A stretch of DNA of 64,000 nt from Prevotella sp. E2-28 (GTDB lineage: Bacteria; Bacteroidota; Bacteroidia; Bacteroidales; Bacteroidaceae), in the NCBI RefSeq assembly GCF_022024055.1, contig NZ_CP091788.1, forward strand, positions 496,001 to 560,000. The letters run 5' to 3'. Both the position numbers and the translations under genes were made by a program. Numbering within the stretch: position 1 is the stretch's first letter; every line of letters starts with the position of its first letter. The notes beneath the pieces are model-generated. The model was not told the DNA's origin. It worked only from the letters and a program-made list of their open reading frames with translations, and made no database searches. This document shows positions 48,882 to 56,927 of the stretch, one piece after another.

Positions 48882-49451
48882 ATGTCAAGAATAGGAAAAT
48901 TGCCAATTAGTATTCCTGCTGGCGTTACTGTCGCTCAGGATAAGGACGGAGTCGTTACCGTTAAGGGCCCCAAGGGTGAACTCTCTCAGAAAGTCGACAA
49001 GTCAATCATTGTAAAGGTTGAGGATGGTCACGTAACTTTCGAGGTTGACGAGAATAGCCCTGTTAATGTGAAGCAGAAGCAGGCTTTCCACGGCCTCTAT
49101 CGTGCTCTGGTCAACAATATGGTTGTTGGCGTAAGCGAGGGCTATAAGAAGGAAATGGAACTCGTAGGTGTTGGTTATCGTGTTTCTAACCAGGGTAACA
49201 TCATTGAGTTCTCTCTGGGTTATACACACCCCATCTTCATCCAGCTTCCTAAGGAAGTAAAGGTTGAGACCAAGTCAGAGCGTAACCAGAATCCTCAGAT
49301 CATTCTCGAGTCTTGCGACAAGCAATTGCTCGGTCTTATTTGTGCTAAAATTCGTTCTTTCCGCAAGCCTGAGCCTTACAAAGGAAAGGGTATCTTGTTC
49401 ATTGGTGAGGTTATCCGTCGTAAGTCGGGTAAGTCTGCATCAGCTAAGTAA
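48882..49451 (+). CDS. rplF: 50S ribosomal protein L6
   Basis: A 189-residue L6 of two similar domains near the GTPase centre. It opens SRIGKLPISIPAGV, has VKGPKGELSQ and LVGVGYRV, and ends with RKPEPYKGKGILFIGE and RRKSGKSASAK. A GGAGG sits 9 bp before the ATG, one of the few clear Shine-Dalgarno sites here. Confidence 0.98.
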   Translation: MSRIGKLPISIPAGVTVAQDKDGVVTVKGPKGELSQKVDKSIIVKVEDGHVTFEVDENSPVNVKQKQAFHGLYRALVNNMVVGVSEGYKKEMELVGVGYRVSNQGNIIEFSLGYTHPIFIQLPKEVKVETKSERNQNPQIILESCDKQLLGLICAKIRSFRKPEPYKGKGILFIGEVIRRKSGKSASAK

Positions 49452-49459
49452 TCTTTCAA

Positions 49460-49487
49460 GTTAAATGTTAAAAGTTAAAAGTTAAAA
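49460..49487 (+). repeat. 7-bp tandem repeat (GTTAAAA), four copies, before rplR
   Basis: GTTAAAT followed by three perfect GTTAAAA units fills most of the rplF-rplR spacer and ends 4 bp before the rplR ATG. Confidence 0.95.
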
Positions 49488-49491
49488 GATT

Positions 49492-49836
49492 ATGACGACA
49501 AAGAAAGTAGAAAGACGAATTAAGATCAAATATAGAATTCGTAAGAGTGTGTTCGGTACAGCCGAGCGTCCTCGTATGAGCGTGTTCCGCAGCAACAAGC
49601 AGATCTACGTTCAGGTGATTAACGATTTGGAAGGTAAAACACTTGCATCTGCATCTTCTGCTGGCCTCGAGGCTATGCCTAAGATTGAGCAGGCTGCCAA
49701 GGTTGGTGAACTGATTGCTGCTAAGGCTAAGGAAGCTGGCGTAGAGTCAGTTGTCTTCGACCGTAACGGTTACCTGTATCACGGCCGTGTGAAGTCACTC
49801 GCTGATGCAGCTCGTAAAGGTGGACTTAATTTTTAA
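49492..49836 (+). CDS. rplR: 50S ribosomal protein L18
   Basis: A 114-residue L18, a 5S rRNA binder. It has [40 protein letters not shown] and the C-terminal [20 protein letters not shown]. Its start follows the heptamer repeat directly. Confidence 0.97.
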   Translation: MTTKKVERRIKIKYRIRKSVFGTAERPRMSVFRSNKQIYVQVINDLEGKTLASASSAGLEAMPKIEQAAKVGELIAAKAKEAGVESVVFDRNGYLYHGRVKSLADAARKGGLNF

Positions 49837-49842
49837 ACGATT

Positions 49843-50355
49843 ATGGCAATGAACAAAGTTAGAGTAAATAGTGACGTTGAACTGAAAGACAGACTGGTTG
49901 CCATCAACCGTGTAACAAAGGTAACCAAGGGTGGTCGCACCTTCACTTTCGCAGCTATCGTTGTTGTCGGTGACGGCAATGGCGTAATCGGCTGGGGCCT
50001 GGGTAAGGCCGGTGAAGTAACTGCTGCTATCGCCAAGGGTGTTGAGTCTGCCAAGAAGAATCTTGTTAAGGTTCCCGTTCTCAAGGGTACTATTCCCCAT
50101 GAGATGGAAGCACGCTTCGGTGGTGCTCAGGTATTCCTGAAGCCCGCTGCTGCCGGTACTGGTCTTGTGGCTGGTGGTGCTATGCGTGCTGTACTTGAGA
50201 GCGCAGGTATTAAGGACGTGCTTGCTAAGTCAAAGGGTTCTTCTAACCCTCACAACTTGGTGAAGGCTACCATCGAGGCTCTGAGCCAGATGCGTGATGC
50301 TTACACTGTAGCAGGTACTCGTGGTATCAGCATGAATAAAGTATTCAACGGATAA
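49843..50355 (+). CDS. rpsE: 30S ribosomal protein S5
   Basis: A 170-residue S5 involved in decoding fidelity. It has the double-stranded RNA-binding-like start with [16 protein letters not shown] [20 protein letters not shown], then [19 protein letters not shown] and [19 protein letters not shown]. It starts 6 bp after rplR. Confidence 0.98.
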   Translation: MAMNKVRVNSDVELKDRLVAINRVTKVTKGGRTFTFAAIVVVGDGNGVIGWGLGKAGEVTAAIAKGVESAKKNLVKVPVLKGTIPHEMEARFGGAQVFLKPAAAGTGLVAGGAMRAVLESAGIKDVLAKSKGSSNPHNLVKATIEALSQMRDAYTVAGTRGISMNKVFNG

Positions 50356-50368
50356 GGAGGTATAGACT

Positions 50369-50545
50369 ATGGCAACAATTAAGATTCAGCAGATTAAGAG
50401 TAAGATCGGTTATCCCGTTGACCAGAAGCGTACCCTCGAGGCTATCGGCCTTCGCAAGATCGGCCAGGTAGTAGAGAAGGAAGATACTCCTGCCCTCCGT
50501 GGTATGATTCGCAAGGTTCATCATCTGGTGACCGTTATTGACTAA
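50369..50545 (+). CDS. rpmD: 50S ribosomal protein L30
   Basis: A 58-residue frame starting MATIKIQQIKSKIGYP and ending MIRKVHHLVTVID, in the position expected for L30 between rpsE and rplO. The core LEAIGLRKIGQVVEKEDTP is typical of the family. AAGGAGG ends 8 bp before the ATG, the strongest Shine-Dalgarno in the cluster. Confidence 0.96.
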   Translation: MATIKIQQIKSKIGYPVDQKRTLEAIGLRKIGQVVEKEDTPALRGMIRKVHHLVTVID

Positions 50546-50577
50546 ACAGTAATCACACATTAAAACAGAATTCGATT

Positions 50578-51024
50578 ATGAAACTGAATAATTTGAAACC
50601 TGCAGAGGGCTCTACCCACGCACGTCGCAGAATCGGTCGCGGACCAGGCTCTGGTCTGGGCGGTACTTCTACCCGTGGTCACAAGGGTGCCAAGGCTCGC
50701 TCTGGTTATAAGAGAAAGATTGGTTTTGAAGGTGGTCAGATGCCTTTGCAGCGTCGTGTTCCGAAGTCTGGTTTCAAGAACATCAACCACAAGGAATACT
50801 TTGCAGTTAACCTGTCTACTCTCCAGAAACTGGCAGAGGAGAAGAACCTTACTAAGATTGGAATTGCTGAGTTGGTGGCTGCTGGCCTGACCAACGGCAA
50901 GGAACTTGTAAAGGTTCTCGGCAACGGTGAGCTCAAGGCAAAGGTTGACGTAGAGGCTAATGCCTTCTCAAAGACCGCTGAGGAAGCAATCAAAGCAGTA
51001 GGTGGAAACGCAACAATAATCTAA
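50578..51024 (+). CDS. rplO: 50S ribosomal protein L15
   Basis: A 148-residue L15. It has the Gly/Arg-rich start RRIGRGPGSGLGGTSTRGHK, then GFEGGQMPLQRRVPKSGF and a C-terminal helical domain. It lies between rpmD and secY in canonical order. Confidence 0.98.
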   Translation: MKLNNLKPAEGSTHARRRIGRGPGSGLGGTSTRGHKGAKARSGYKRKIGFEGGQMPLQRRVPKSGFKNINHKEYFAVNLSTLQKLAEEKNLTKIGIAELVAAGLTNGKELVKVLGNGELKAKVDVEANAFSKTAEEAIKAVGGNATII

Positions 51025-51032
51025 AAACGAAA

Positions 51033-52376
51033 ATGAAGAAGTTAATAGACACCCTCAAGAACATCTGGAAGATCGAGGACCTGCGTCAGCGCATCCTTAT
51101 CACAGTGTTATTCGTCGCAATCTACCGTTTCGGTACTAAGATTGTGCTTCCAGGAATTGATTACAATGGACTGGATAAATTACAGGACCAGACTGCTAGT
51201 GGTCTAATGTCACTGTTGGACATGTTCTCGGGTGGCGCATTTTCTCACGCGTCTATCTTTGCGCTGGGAATTATGCCTTACATCTCTGCTTCTATCGTTA
51301 TGCAGCTTCTCGCTGTCGCTGTACCTTATTTCCAGAAGATGCAGCGTGAGGGTGAGAGCGGCCGTAAAAAGATTTCAGCTTATACTCGGTACCTGACAGT
51401 AGCTATTCTGCTGTTCCAGGCACCGAGCTACCTCTTTAACCTGAAGTTCCAGGTTGGTCCTGCCCTTGCATCGGGCATCGAGTGGCCTGTATTCATGGTT
51501 CCCGCTACCATCATCCTTGCTGCAGGTAGTATGTTTATTCTGTGGCTGGGTGAGCGCATAACAGATAAGGGTATTGGAAATGGTGTCTCACTGATCATTA
51601 TGATTGGTATCATTGCCCGTCTGCCGAATGCCTTCTTCCAGGAGGCTGGCTCACGTTTCGCTGCCGCTACCGGCGGTGGTCTGGTGATGTTCCTCATTGA
51701 GATAGTCATCCTTTACGCAGTTGTTTGCGCCGCTATTGTTTTGGTGCAGGGCGTTCGTAAAATCCCTGTGCAGTATGCAAAGCGTGTGGTTGGCAATAAG
51801 CAATACGGTGGTGCACGTCAGTACATCCCCTTGAAGCTATTTGCTGCTAACGTGATGCCTATCATCTTTGCTCAGGCACTGATGTTCATCCCTCTGGCCA
51901 TTGTGCAGTATGCAAATCCTCAGGAGGCAAGTTGGTTCACTCGTTCGTTGATGGACCACCAGAGCTGGCTTTACAATGTCATCTTTGCTATTCTGATTAT
52001 CGCATTCACATACTTCTATACTGCCATCACGCTGAATCCAACGCAGATGGCTGAGGATATGAAGCGCAACAATGGTTTCATCCCTGGTGTAAAGCCTGGT
52101 TCTGATACCGCTGAATACATTGATACAGTGATGTCTCGCATTACTTTGCCTGGTTCACTCTTCATTGCTTTCATCGCTATCATGCCCGCTTTTGCCGGAC
52201 TGCTGGATGTAAAGCAGGAGTTTGCTCAGTTCTTCGGTGGTACGTCATTGCTGATTCTCGTTGGTGTGGTTCTTGATACCCTCCAGCAGATTGAGAGTCA
52301 CCTCTTGATGCGCCATTATGATGGTCTGCTTAATTCCGGTCGTATCCACGGCCGTGGTGGTGTAGCCGCATACTAA
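51033..52376 (+). CDS. secY: preprotein translocase subunit SecY
   Basis: A 447-residue SecY, the protein-conducting channel of the Sec system in the inner membrane. It shows about ten hydrophobic segments. The N-terminal IWKIEDLRQRILITVLFVAI, the plug region SGGAFSHASIFALGIMPYIS and RVVGNKQYGGARQYIPLK before helix 7 are visible, as is NNGFIPGVKPG in the C-terminal half. It exports the signal-peptide proteins that flank this cluster, as the first step before type IX secretion. It starts 8 bp after rplO. Confidence 0.98.
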   Translation: MKKLIDTLKNIWKIEDLRQRILITVLFVAIYRFGTKIVLPGIDYNGLDKLQDQTASGLMSLLDMFSGGAFSHASIFALGIMPYISASIVMQLLAVAVPYFQKMQREGESGRKKISAYTRYLTVAILLFQAPSYLFNLKFQVGPALASGIEWPVFMVPATIILAAGSMFILWLGERITDKGIGNGVSLIIMIGIIARLPNAFFQEAGSRFAAATGGGLVMFLIEIVILYAVVCAAIVLVQGVRKIPVQYAKRVVGNKQYGGARQYIPLKLFAANVMPIIFAQALMFIPLAIVQYANPQEASWFTRSLMDHQSWLYNVIFAILIIAFTYFYTAITLNPTQMAEDMKRNNGFIPGVKPGSDTAEYIDTVMSRITLPGSLFIAFIAIMPAFAGLLDVKQEFAQFFGGTSLLILVGVVLDTLQQIESHLLMRHYDGLLNSGRIHGRGGVAAY

Positions 52377-52380
52377 GCGA

Positions 52381-53166
52381 ATGAAGATATTTCTGAAGAC
52401 TGAAGATGAAATTGAGCTGATGCGTCAGGCCAACCAGCTGGTTGGTAAAACTCTTGGCGAATTGGCAAAGCATATAAAACCTGGTGTAACGACCCTCCAG
52501 TTGGATAGATTGGCCGATGAGTTCATTCGCGACCATGGTGCTGTTCCGACTTTCAAGGGCTTCCCGAATCCATATGGAGGGCCGTTTCCAGCCAGTATCT
52601 GTACATCAGTGAATGATGTGGTGGTACATGGTGTTCCCGATGAGCAGACCATACTGAAAGATGGAGATATTATCTCTATTGATTGTGGAACGCTCCTTAA
52701 TGGTTTCAATGGTGATTCGTGCTATACGTTCTGTGTAGGTGAAGTGTCTGAAGAAGTAAAGAAACTTCTGAAGGTTACTAAAGAATCCCTTTATAAAGGA
52801 ATCGAGAATGCTGTCGCTGGAAAACATATAGGTGATATCGGTAGTGCTGTTCAGGACTACTGCGAGGCTGAAGGCTATGGCGTTGTGCGTGAACTGACAG
52901 GACACGGCATTGGTCGTGAGATGCATGAAGATCCTCAGGTGCCTAACTACGGAAGACGTGGGAATGGAGTTATGCTGAAGGCAAACATGTGTATCGCTAT
53001 TGAGCCGATGATAACAATGGGCAAGCGTGACATCTATCTGAAACCAGACCGTTGGAGCGTTTGTACCCGTGATGGTAAACCGGCAGCTCATTTCGAACAT
53101 ACGGTATGTGTACGTCGAGGCAAAGCCGAGATTTTGTCCTCATTTGAAGAAATAGAAGCAATCTAA
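52381..53166 (+). CDS. map: type I methionine aminopeptidase
   Basis: A 261-residue enzyme that removes the initiator methionine. The metal ligands are visible in SIDCGTLLNGFNGDSCYTF (two Asp), GHGIGREMHEDPQVPNY (His), CIAIEPMITMG (Glu) and HFEHTVCV (Glu). It starts 4 bp after secY, the usual neighbour. Confidence 0.98.
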   Translation: MKIFLKTEDEIELMRQANQLVGKTLGELAKHIKPGVTTLQLDRLADEFIRDHGAVPTFKGFPNPYGGPFPASICTSVNDVVVHGVPDEQTILKDGDIISIDCGTLLNGFNGDSCYTFCVGEVSEEVKKLLKVTKESLYKGIENAVAGKHIGDIGSAVQDYCEAEGYGVVRELTGHGIGREMHEDPQVPNYGRRGNGVMLKANMCIAIEPMITMGKRDIYLKPDRWSVCTRDGKPAAHFEHTVCVRRGKAEILSSFEEIEAI

Positions 53167-53176
53167 AGTATAAAGC

Positions 53177-53395
53177 ATGGCAAAACAATCCGCTATTGAG
53201 CAGGATGGAACAATTATCGAGTCGCTCTCGAATGCAATGTTCCGAGTAGAACTAGAGAATGGTGTGCAGATTATTGCACATATTTCAGGTAAGATGCGTA
53301 TGCACTACATTCGTATTCTCCCTGGCGACAAGGTCAAAGTAGAGATGAGTCCCTACGATTTGACAAAAGGAAGAATTGTTTTTCGATACAAATAA
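53177..53395 (+). CDS. infA: translation initiation factor IF-1
   Basis: A 72-residue OB-fold protein beginning [20 protein letters not shown]. It has [20 protein letters not shown] and the [19 protein letters not shown] core, ending KGRIVFRYK. It binds the A site during initiation. It starts 10 bp after map. Confidence 0.98.
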   Translation: MAKQSAIEQDGTIIESLSNAMFRVELENGVQIIAHISGKMRMHYIRILPGDKVKVEMSPYDLTKGRIVFRYK

Positions 53396-53409
53396 ATTTA
53401 TTCAGAGAT

Positions 53410-53526
53410 ATGAAAACAAGAGCATCGTTGAAGAAGCGCACCCCCGATTGCAAGATCGTACGTCGTAAGGGTCGCCTGTTCGTTATCAACAAGAAGAACC
53501 CTAAGTACAAGATGCGTCAGGGTTAA
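53410..53526 (+). CDS. rpmJ: 50S ribosomal protein L36, non-zinc type
   Basis: A 38-residue frame reading [20 protein letters not shown] and ending NPKYKMRQG. Only one cysteine remains of the usual zinc-binding set, so it is the zinc-free variety. It lies between infA and rpsM as expected. Confidence 0.95.
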   Translation: MKTRASLKKRTPDCKIVRRKGRLFVINKKNPKYKMRQG

Positions 53527-53574
53527 AATTGTTAAAATAGCATAACAAAGTGCGGAGGTTTGCGAAAATCTTCG

Positions 53575-53582
53575 TACCTTTG
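53575..53582 (+). promoter_or_regulatory. internal promoter of the rpsM-rplQ (alpha) group
   Basis: TACCTTTG followed by TGCGC lies in a 115-bp gap between rpmJ and rpsM, 59 bp before the rpsM ATG. The -33 spacing is poor. The box suggests that rpsM, rpsK, rpsD, rpoA and rplQ can be transcribed separately. Confidence 0.6.
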
Positions 53583-53641
53583 TGCGCTTTTTAGCAGAAT
53601 TTCGAAATTTATACATTATTATTTATCTTTTTAATTAACAA

Positions 53642-54022
53642 ATGGCAATAAGAATTGTTGGAGTAGATTTGCCCCAGAATAAGCGTGGCGAAATCGCATT
53701 GACCTATATCTATGGTATTGGTCGAAGTAGTTCAGCAAAGATATTGGATAAGGCAGGCGTCAGCCGCGACCTGAAGGTCAGCGAGTGGAATGACGATCAG
53801 GCAGCCAAGATCCGTGAAATTATCGGCGCTGAATTCAAAGTAGAAGGTGATCTCCGCAGTGAGATCCAGTTGAATATTAAGCGACTGATGGATATTGGTT
53901 GCTATCGTGGAGTCCGTCACCGTAATGGTCTTCCCGTTCGCGGTCAGAGCACCAAGAACAATGCTCGTACTCGTAAGGGTAAGAAGAAGACTGTTGCAAA
54001 CAAGAAGAAGGCCACAAAGTAA
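53642..54022 (+). CDS. rpsM: 30S ribosomal protein S13
   Basis: A 126-residue S13 of the head of the small subunit. It opens [20 protein letters not shown], has [15 protein letters not shown], and ends with [20 protein letters not shown]. It is the first gene after the internal promoter. Confidence 0.98.
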   Translation: MAIRIVGVDLPQNKRGEIALTYIYGIGRSSSAKILDKAGVSRDLKVSEWNDDQAAKIREIIGAEFKVEGDLRSEIQLNIKRLMDIGCYRGVRHRNGLPVRGQSTKNNARTRKGKKKTVANKKKATK

Positions 54023-54023
54023 A

Positions 54024-54054
54024 GTTTAACGTTTAAGGTTTAAAGTTTAAAGTT
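54024..54054 (+). repeat. 7-bp tandem repeat (GTTTAAA), 4.4 copies, abutting the rpsK start
   Basis: GTTTAAC, GTTTAAG, GTTTAAA, GTTTAAA, GTT fill the whole 32-bp rpsM-rpsK spacer and end exactly at the ATG of rpsK. There is no room for a Shine-Dalgarno. Confidence 0.96.
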
Positions 54055-54444
54055 ATGGCAAAGAAAACAGTCGTTTCTAAAAAAAGGAACGTGAAGGTAA
54101 CAGCCATTGGCCAGTTGCACGTTCACAGTTCTTTCAATAACATTATCGTTTCGTTGGCTAATGACGAGGGTCAGGTGATTTCATGGTCATCAGCTGGTAA
54201 GATGGGCTTCCGTGGTTCTAAGAAGAACACTCCTTATGCTGCTCAGATGGCTGCAGAGGATTGCGCAAAGGTTGCTTTTGACCTTGGTCTGCGCAAGGTG
54301 AAGGCTTACGTGAAGGGTCCTGGTAACGGTCGTGAATCTGCTATCCGTGCCGTACACGGTGCAGGTATCGAGGTTATCGAGATTGTAGACGTTACACCAC
54401 TGCCACACAATGGCTGCCGTCCTCCAAAGCGTCGTCGTGTATAA
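54055..54444 (+). CDS. rpsK: 30S ribosomal protein S11
   Basis: A 129-residue S11 of the platform. It has [40 protein letters not shown] and the C-terminal [18 protein letters not shown]. The heptamer repeat touches its start codon. Confidence 0.98.
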   Translation: MAKKTVVSKKRNVKVTAIGQLHVHSSFNNIIVSLANDEGQVISWSSAGKMGFRGSKKNTPYAAQMAAEDCAKVAFDLGLRKVKAYVKGPGNGRESAIRAVHGAGIEVIEIVDVTPLPHNGCRPPKRRRV

Positions 54445-54450
54445 TGAATG

Positions 54451-54482
54451 ACGTAATAACGAATTAACGTAATAACGAAACA
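54451..54482 (+). repeat. 16-bp direct repeat before rpsD
   Basis: ACGTAATAACGAATTA at 54451 is followed at once by ACGTAATAACGAAACA at 54467, in the rpsK-rpsD spacer. It is a further AT-rich tandem repeat in a ribosomal protein spacer, with a different period. Confidence 0.9.
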
Positions 54483-54495
54483 TTATTTTTGAATT

Positions 54496-55104
54496 ATGGC
54501 AAAGTATATTGGACCGAAATCTAAAATTGCACGCCGTTTTGGTGAACCCATCTTCGGCGCCGACAAAGTTTTGTCTAGGAGAAACTTCCCTCCTGGACAG
54601 CATGGCAATAACCGCCGCCGCAAGCAGTCGGAGTATGCTGTCATGCTGGCAGAGAAGCAGAAAGCCAAGTACACGTATGGAGTGCTTGAGCGCCAGTTCC
54701 GCATCTTGTTTGAGAAAGCCGCTAAGGCTGAAGGTATCACCGGTGAGGTGCTGCTTCAGTTGCTGGAGTGCCGTCTCGACAATGTTGTGTTCCGTCTGGG
54801 TCTTGCTCCTACCCGTGCCGCTGCCCGTCAGTTGGTAGGTCATCGTCACATCGTTGTTGACGGTAAGGTAGTAAACATCCCTTCATACTCTGTGAAAGCA
54901 GGTCAGGTAATCGGTGTTCGTGAGAAATCTAAGTCTCTCGAAGTTATCGGTGATGCACTGGCTGGATTCAATCACAGCAAATATCCCTGGATCGAGTGGG
55001 ATGAGTCACAGAAGGCAGGTAAGTTCTTACACCGTCCTGATCGTGCAGACATCCCCGAGAGCATTAAGGAGCAGTTAATCGTTGAGTTGTACTCTAAGAA
55101 CTAA
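54496..55104 (+). CDS. rpsD: 30S ribosomal protein S4
   Basis: A 202-residue S4, a primary 16S binder. It has [19 protein letters not shown] in place of a zinc-binding N-terminus, [18 protein letters not shown], and an S4 RNA-binding domain ([20 protein letters not shown], then [20 protein letters not shown]). Confidence 0.98.
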   Translation: MAKYIGPKSKIARRFGEPIFGADKVLSRRNFPPGQHGNNRRRKQSEYAVMLAEKQKAKYTYGVLERQFRILFEKAAKAEGITGEVLLQLLECRLDNVVFRLGLAPTRAAARQLVGHRHIVVDGKVVNIPSYSVKAGQVIGVREKSKSLEVIGDALAGFNHSKYPWIEWDESQKAGKFLHRPDRADIPESIKEQLIVELYSKN

Positions 55105-55116
55105 ATCATTGAATTA

Positions 55117-56109
55117 ATGGCGATATTAGCATTTCAAAAACCCGATAAAGTGGTAATGTTGGAAGCCAACGAGCGTTTCGGCAAGTTCGAATTTCGTCCG
55201 TTGGAGCCGGGCTTCGGTGTAACTATCGGTAACGCCCTGCGCCGCATACTCCTTTCATCGCTTGAGGGCTATGCTATCAATACCATTCGTATTGCTGGTG
55301 TTGAGCATGAGTTCTCATCCGTTCCTGGTGTAAAGGAAGATGTGACCAACATTATCTTGAACCTGAAGCAAGTTAGGTTCAAGCAAGTAGTTGAAGAATT
55401 CGAGAACGAGAAAGTCAGCATCACCGTTGAGAATTCTACCGAGTTCAAGGCCGGTGATATCGGCAAGTATCTGACTGGATTTGAAGTGTTAAATCCCGAT
55501 TTGGTGATTTGTCATCTCGACTCTAAAGCTTCAATGCAGATAGATCTGACCATTAATAAAGGTCGTGGATATGTTCCTTCTGATGAGAACCGTGAGTTCT
55601 GCACAGATGTGAATGTTATTCCCATTGATTCTATCTACACTCCTATCCGTAACGTAAAGTTCGCAGTAGAGCCATTCCGTGTTGAGCAGAAGACCGACTA
55701 CGATAAGCTCGTACTCGAAGTTACAACGGATGGTTCCATTCACCCAAAGGATGCCTTGAAGGAGGCTGCTAAAATCCTTATCTATCACTTCATGCTCTTC
55801 TCTGACGAGAAGATTACCCTTGAGACTAACGATGTTGAGGGTAATCAGGAGTTTGATGAGGAGGTACTGCACATGCGTCAGCTGCTGAAGACTAAGCTCG
55901 TTGACATGAACCTCTCTGTTCGTGCATTGAACTGCCTGAAGGCTGCCGATGTTGAGACCCTTGGCGATCTCGTACAGTACAACAAGACTGACCTCTTGAA
56001 GTTCCGCAACTTTGGTAAGAAATCGCTCACTGAGCTTGATGATTTGCTCGAGAGTCTGAATCTGTCGTTTGGAACCGATATTTCAAAGTATAAACTGGAC
56101 AAGGAATAA
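55117..56109 (+). CDS. rpoA: RNA polymerase alpha subunit
   Basis: A 330-residue alpha subunit. The N-terminal domain ([20 protein letters not shown]) dimerises and binds beta and beta-prime. The linker is near residue 240. The C-terminal domain ([20 protein letters not shown] and [20 protein letters not shown]) binds activators and DNA. It is placed between rpsD and rplQ as usual. Confidence 0.98.
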   Translation: MAILAFQKPDKVVMLEANERFGKFEFRPLEPGFGVTIGNALRRILLSSLEGYAINTIRIAGVEHEFSSVPGVKEDVTNIILNLKQVRFKQVVEEFENEKVSITVENSTEFKAGDIGKYLTGFEVLNPDLVICHLDSKASMQIDLTINKGRGYVPSDENREFCTDVNVIPIDSIYTPIRNVKFAVEPFRVEQKTDYDKLVLEVTTDGSIHPKDALKEAAKILIYHFMLFSDEKITLETNDVEGNQEFDEEVLHMRQLLKTKLVDMNLSVRALNCLKAADVETLGDLVQYNKTDLLKFRNFGKKSLTELDDLLESLNLSFGTDISKYKLDKE

Positions 56110-56135
56110 TTGCCCAATAAAAGTAAAAACAAACA

Positions 56136-56657
56136 ATGAGACATAATAAGAAATTCAACCATCTCGGTCGTACTGCATCGCATCGCGCTTCCATGCTTGC
56201 CAACATGGCCATTTCGCTGATCATGCACAAAAGAATCACTACGACCGTGGCCAAGGCAAAGGCCCTCAAGAAGTATGTTGAGCCCCTGATCACTAAGGCT
56301 AAGGAAGACTCAACTAACTCACGTCGTGTAGTATTCAGCTACCTTCAGAACAAGGAAGCTATCAAGGAACTCTTCTCTACTGTAAGTGAGAAGGTAGGTG
56401 ACCGTCCCGGTGGATACACCCGTATTATTAAGCTGGGTACCCGTCAGGGTGACGCCGCTCAGATTTGCTTCATCGAGCTCGTAGACTTCGATCCCGAAAT
56501 GGCAAAGACTGAGACCAAGAAGAAGGCTACTCGTCGTTCACGCAAGGCTACTAAGGCCGAGGCTCCTGCTCAGGAGGCTCCTAAGGCTGAGGAAGTTGCT
56601 GCAGAGGAGGTTGCTGCTGAGGCACCCGCAGCCGAAGAGGCTCCGAAGGCTGAATAA
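56136..56657 (+). CDS. rplQ: 50S ribosomal protein L17 with acidic Ala/Glu/Pro tail
   Basis: A 173-residue L17. The core is [20 protein letters not shown], the [20 protein letters not shown] segment and [20 protein letters not shown]. From about residue 127 it carries a basic stretch ([15 protein letters not shown]) and then a low-complexity tail of Ala, Glu and Pro. E. coli L17 is about 127 residues, so the tail is an extension. It is the last gene of the cluster, followed by a strong terminator. Confidence 0.97.
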   Translation: MRHNKKFNHLGRTASHRASMLANMAISLIMHKRITTTVAKAKALKKYVEPLITKAKEDSTNSRRVVFSYLQNKEAIKELFSTVSEKVGDRPGGYTRIIKLGTRQGDAAQICFIELVDFDPEMAKTETKKKATRRSRKATKAEAPAQEAPKAEEVAAEEVAAEAPAAEEAPKAE

Positions 56658-56687
56658 GGTTTCGATAAACGAGAATCCTAATATGAG

Positions 56688-56719
56688 AGTCCGTACCGTT
56701 TTGGTGCGGACTTTTTTTT
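56688..56719 (+). terminator. terminator of the ribosomal protein cluster
   Basis: AGTCCGTACC and GGTGCGGACT form the stem around GTTTT, followed by a run of eight T. It lies 31 bp after rplQ. Confidence 0.9.
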
Positions 56720-56824
56720 GTATTTTGTGCTTAAAAAGCCCTGTTTTAGGCACTTTTTCCTTTGTTTGATACAAAAATAAAACTAAATGTGACATCCGAA
56801 AAACATTGTTTTTCTATTTCTTCC

Positions 56825-56832
56825 TATCTTTG
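56825..56832 (+). promoter_or_regulatory. -7 promoter box of the 56928 gene
   Basis: TATCTTTG followed by GCACCG, about 95 bp before the ATG. A TTG at 56806 is too close to be an ideal -33 element. Confidence 0.6.
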
Positions 56833-56927
56833 CACCGTTAATTACCAATAAACAGTAAAGCCAGTAGAACAATAATTATAAACCATATTTAATTACTAAA
56901 TTTATTAACCCTAAAAAACCAAAACGT

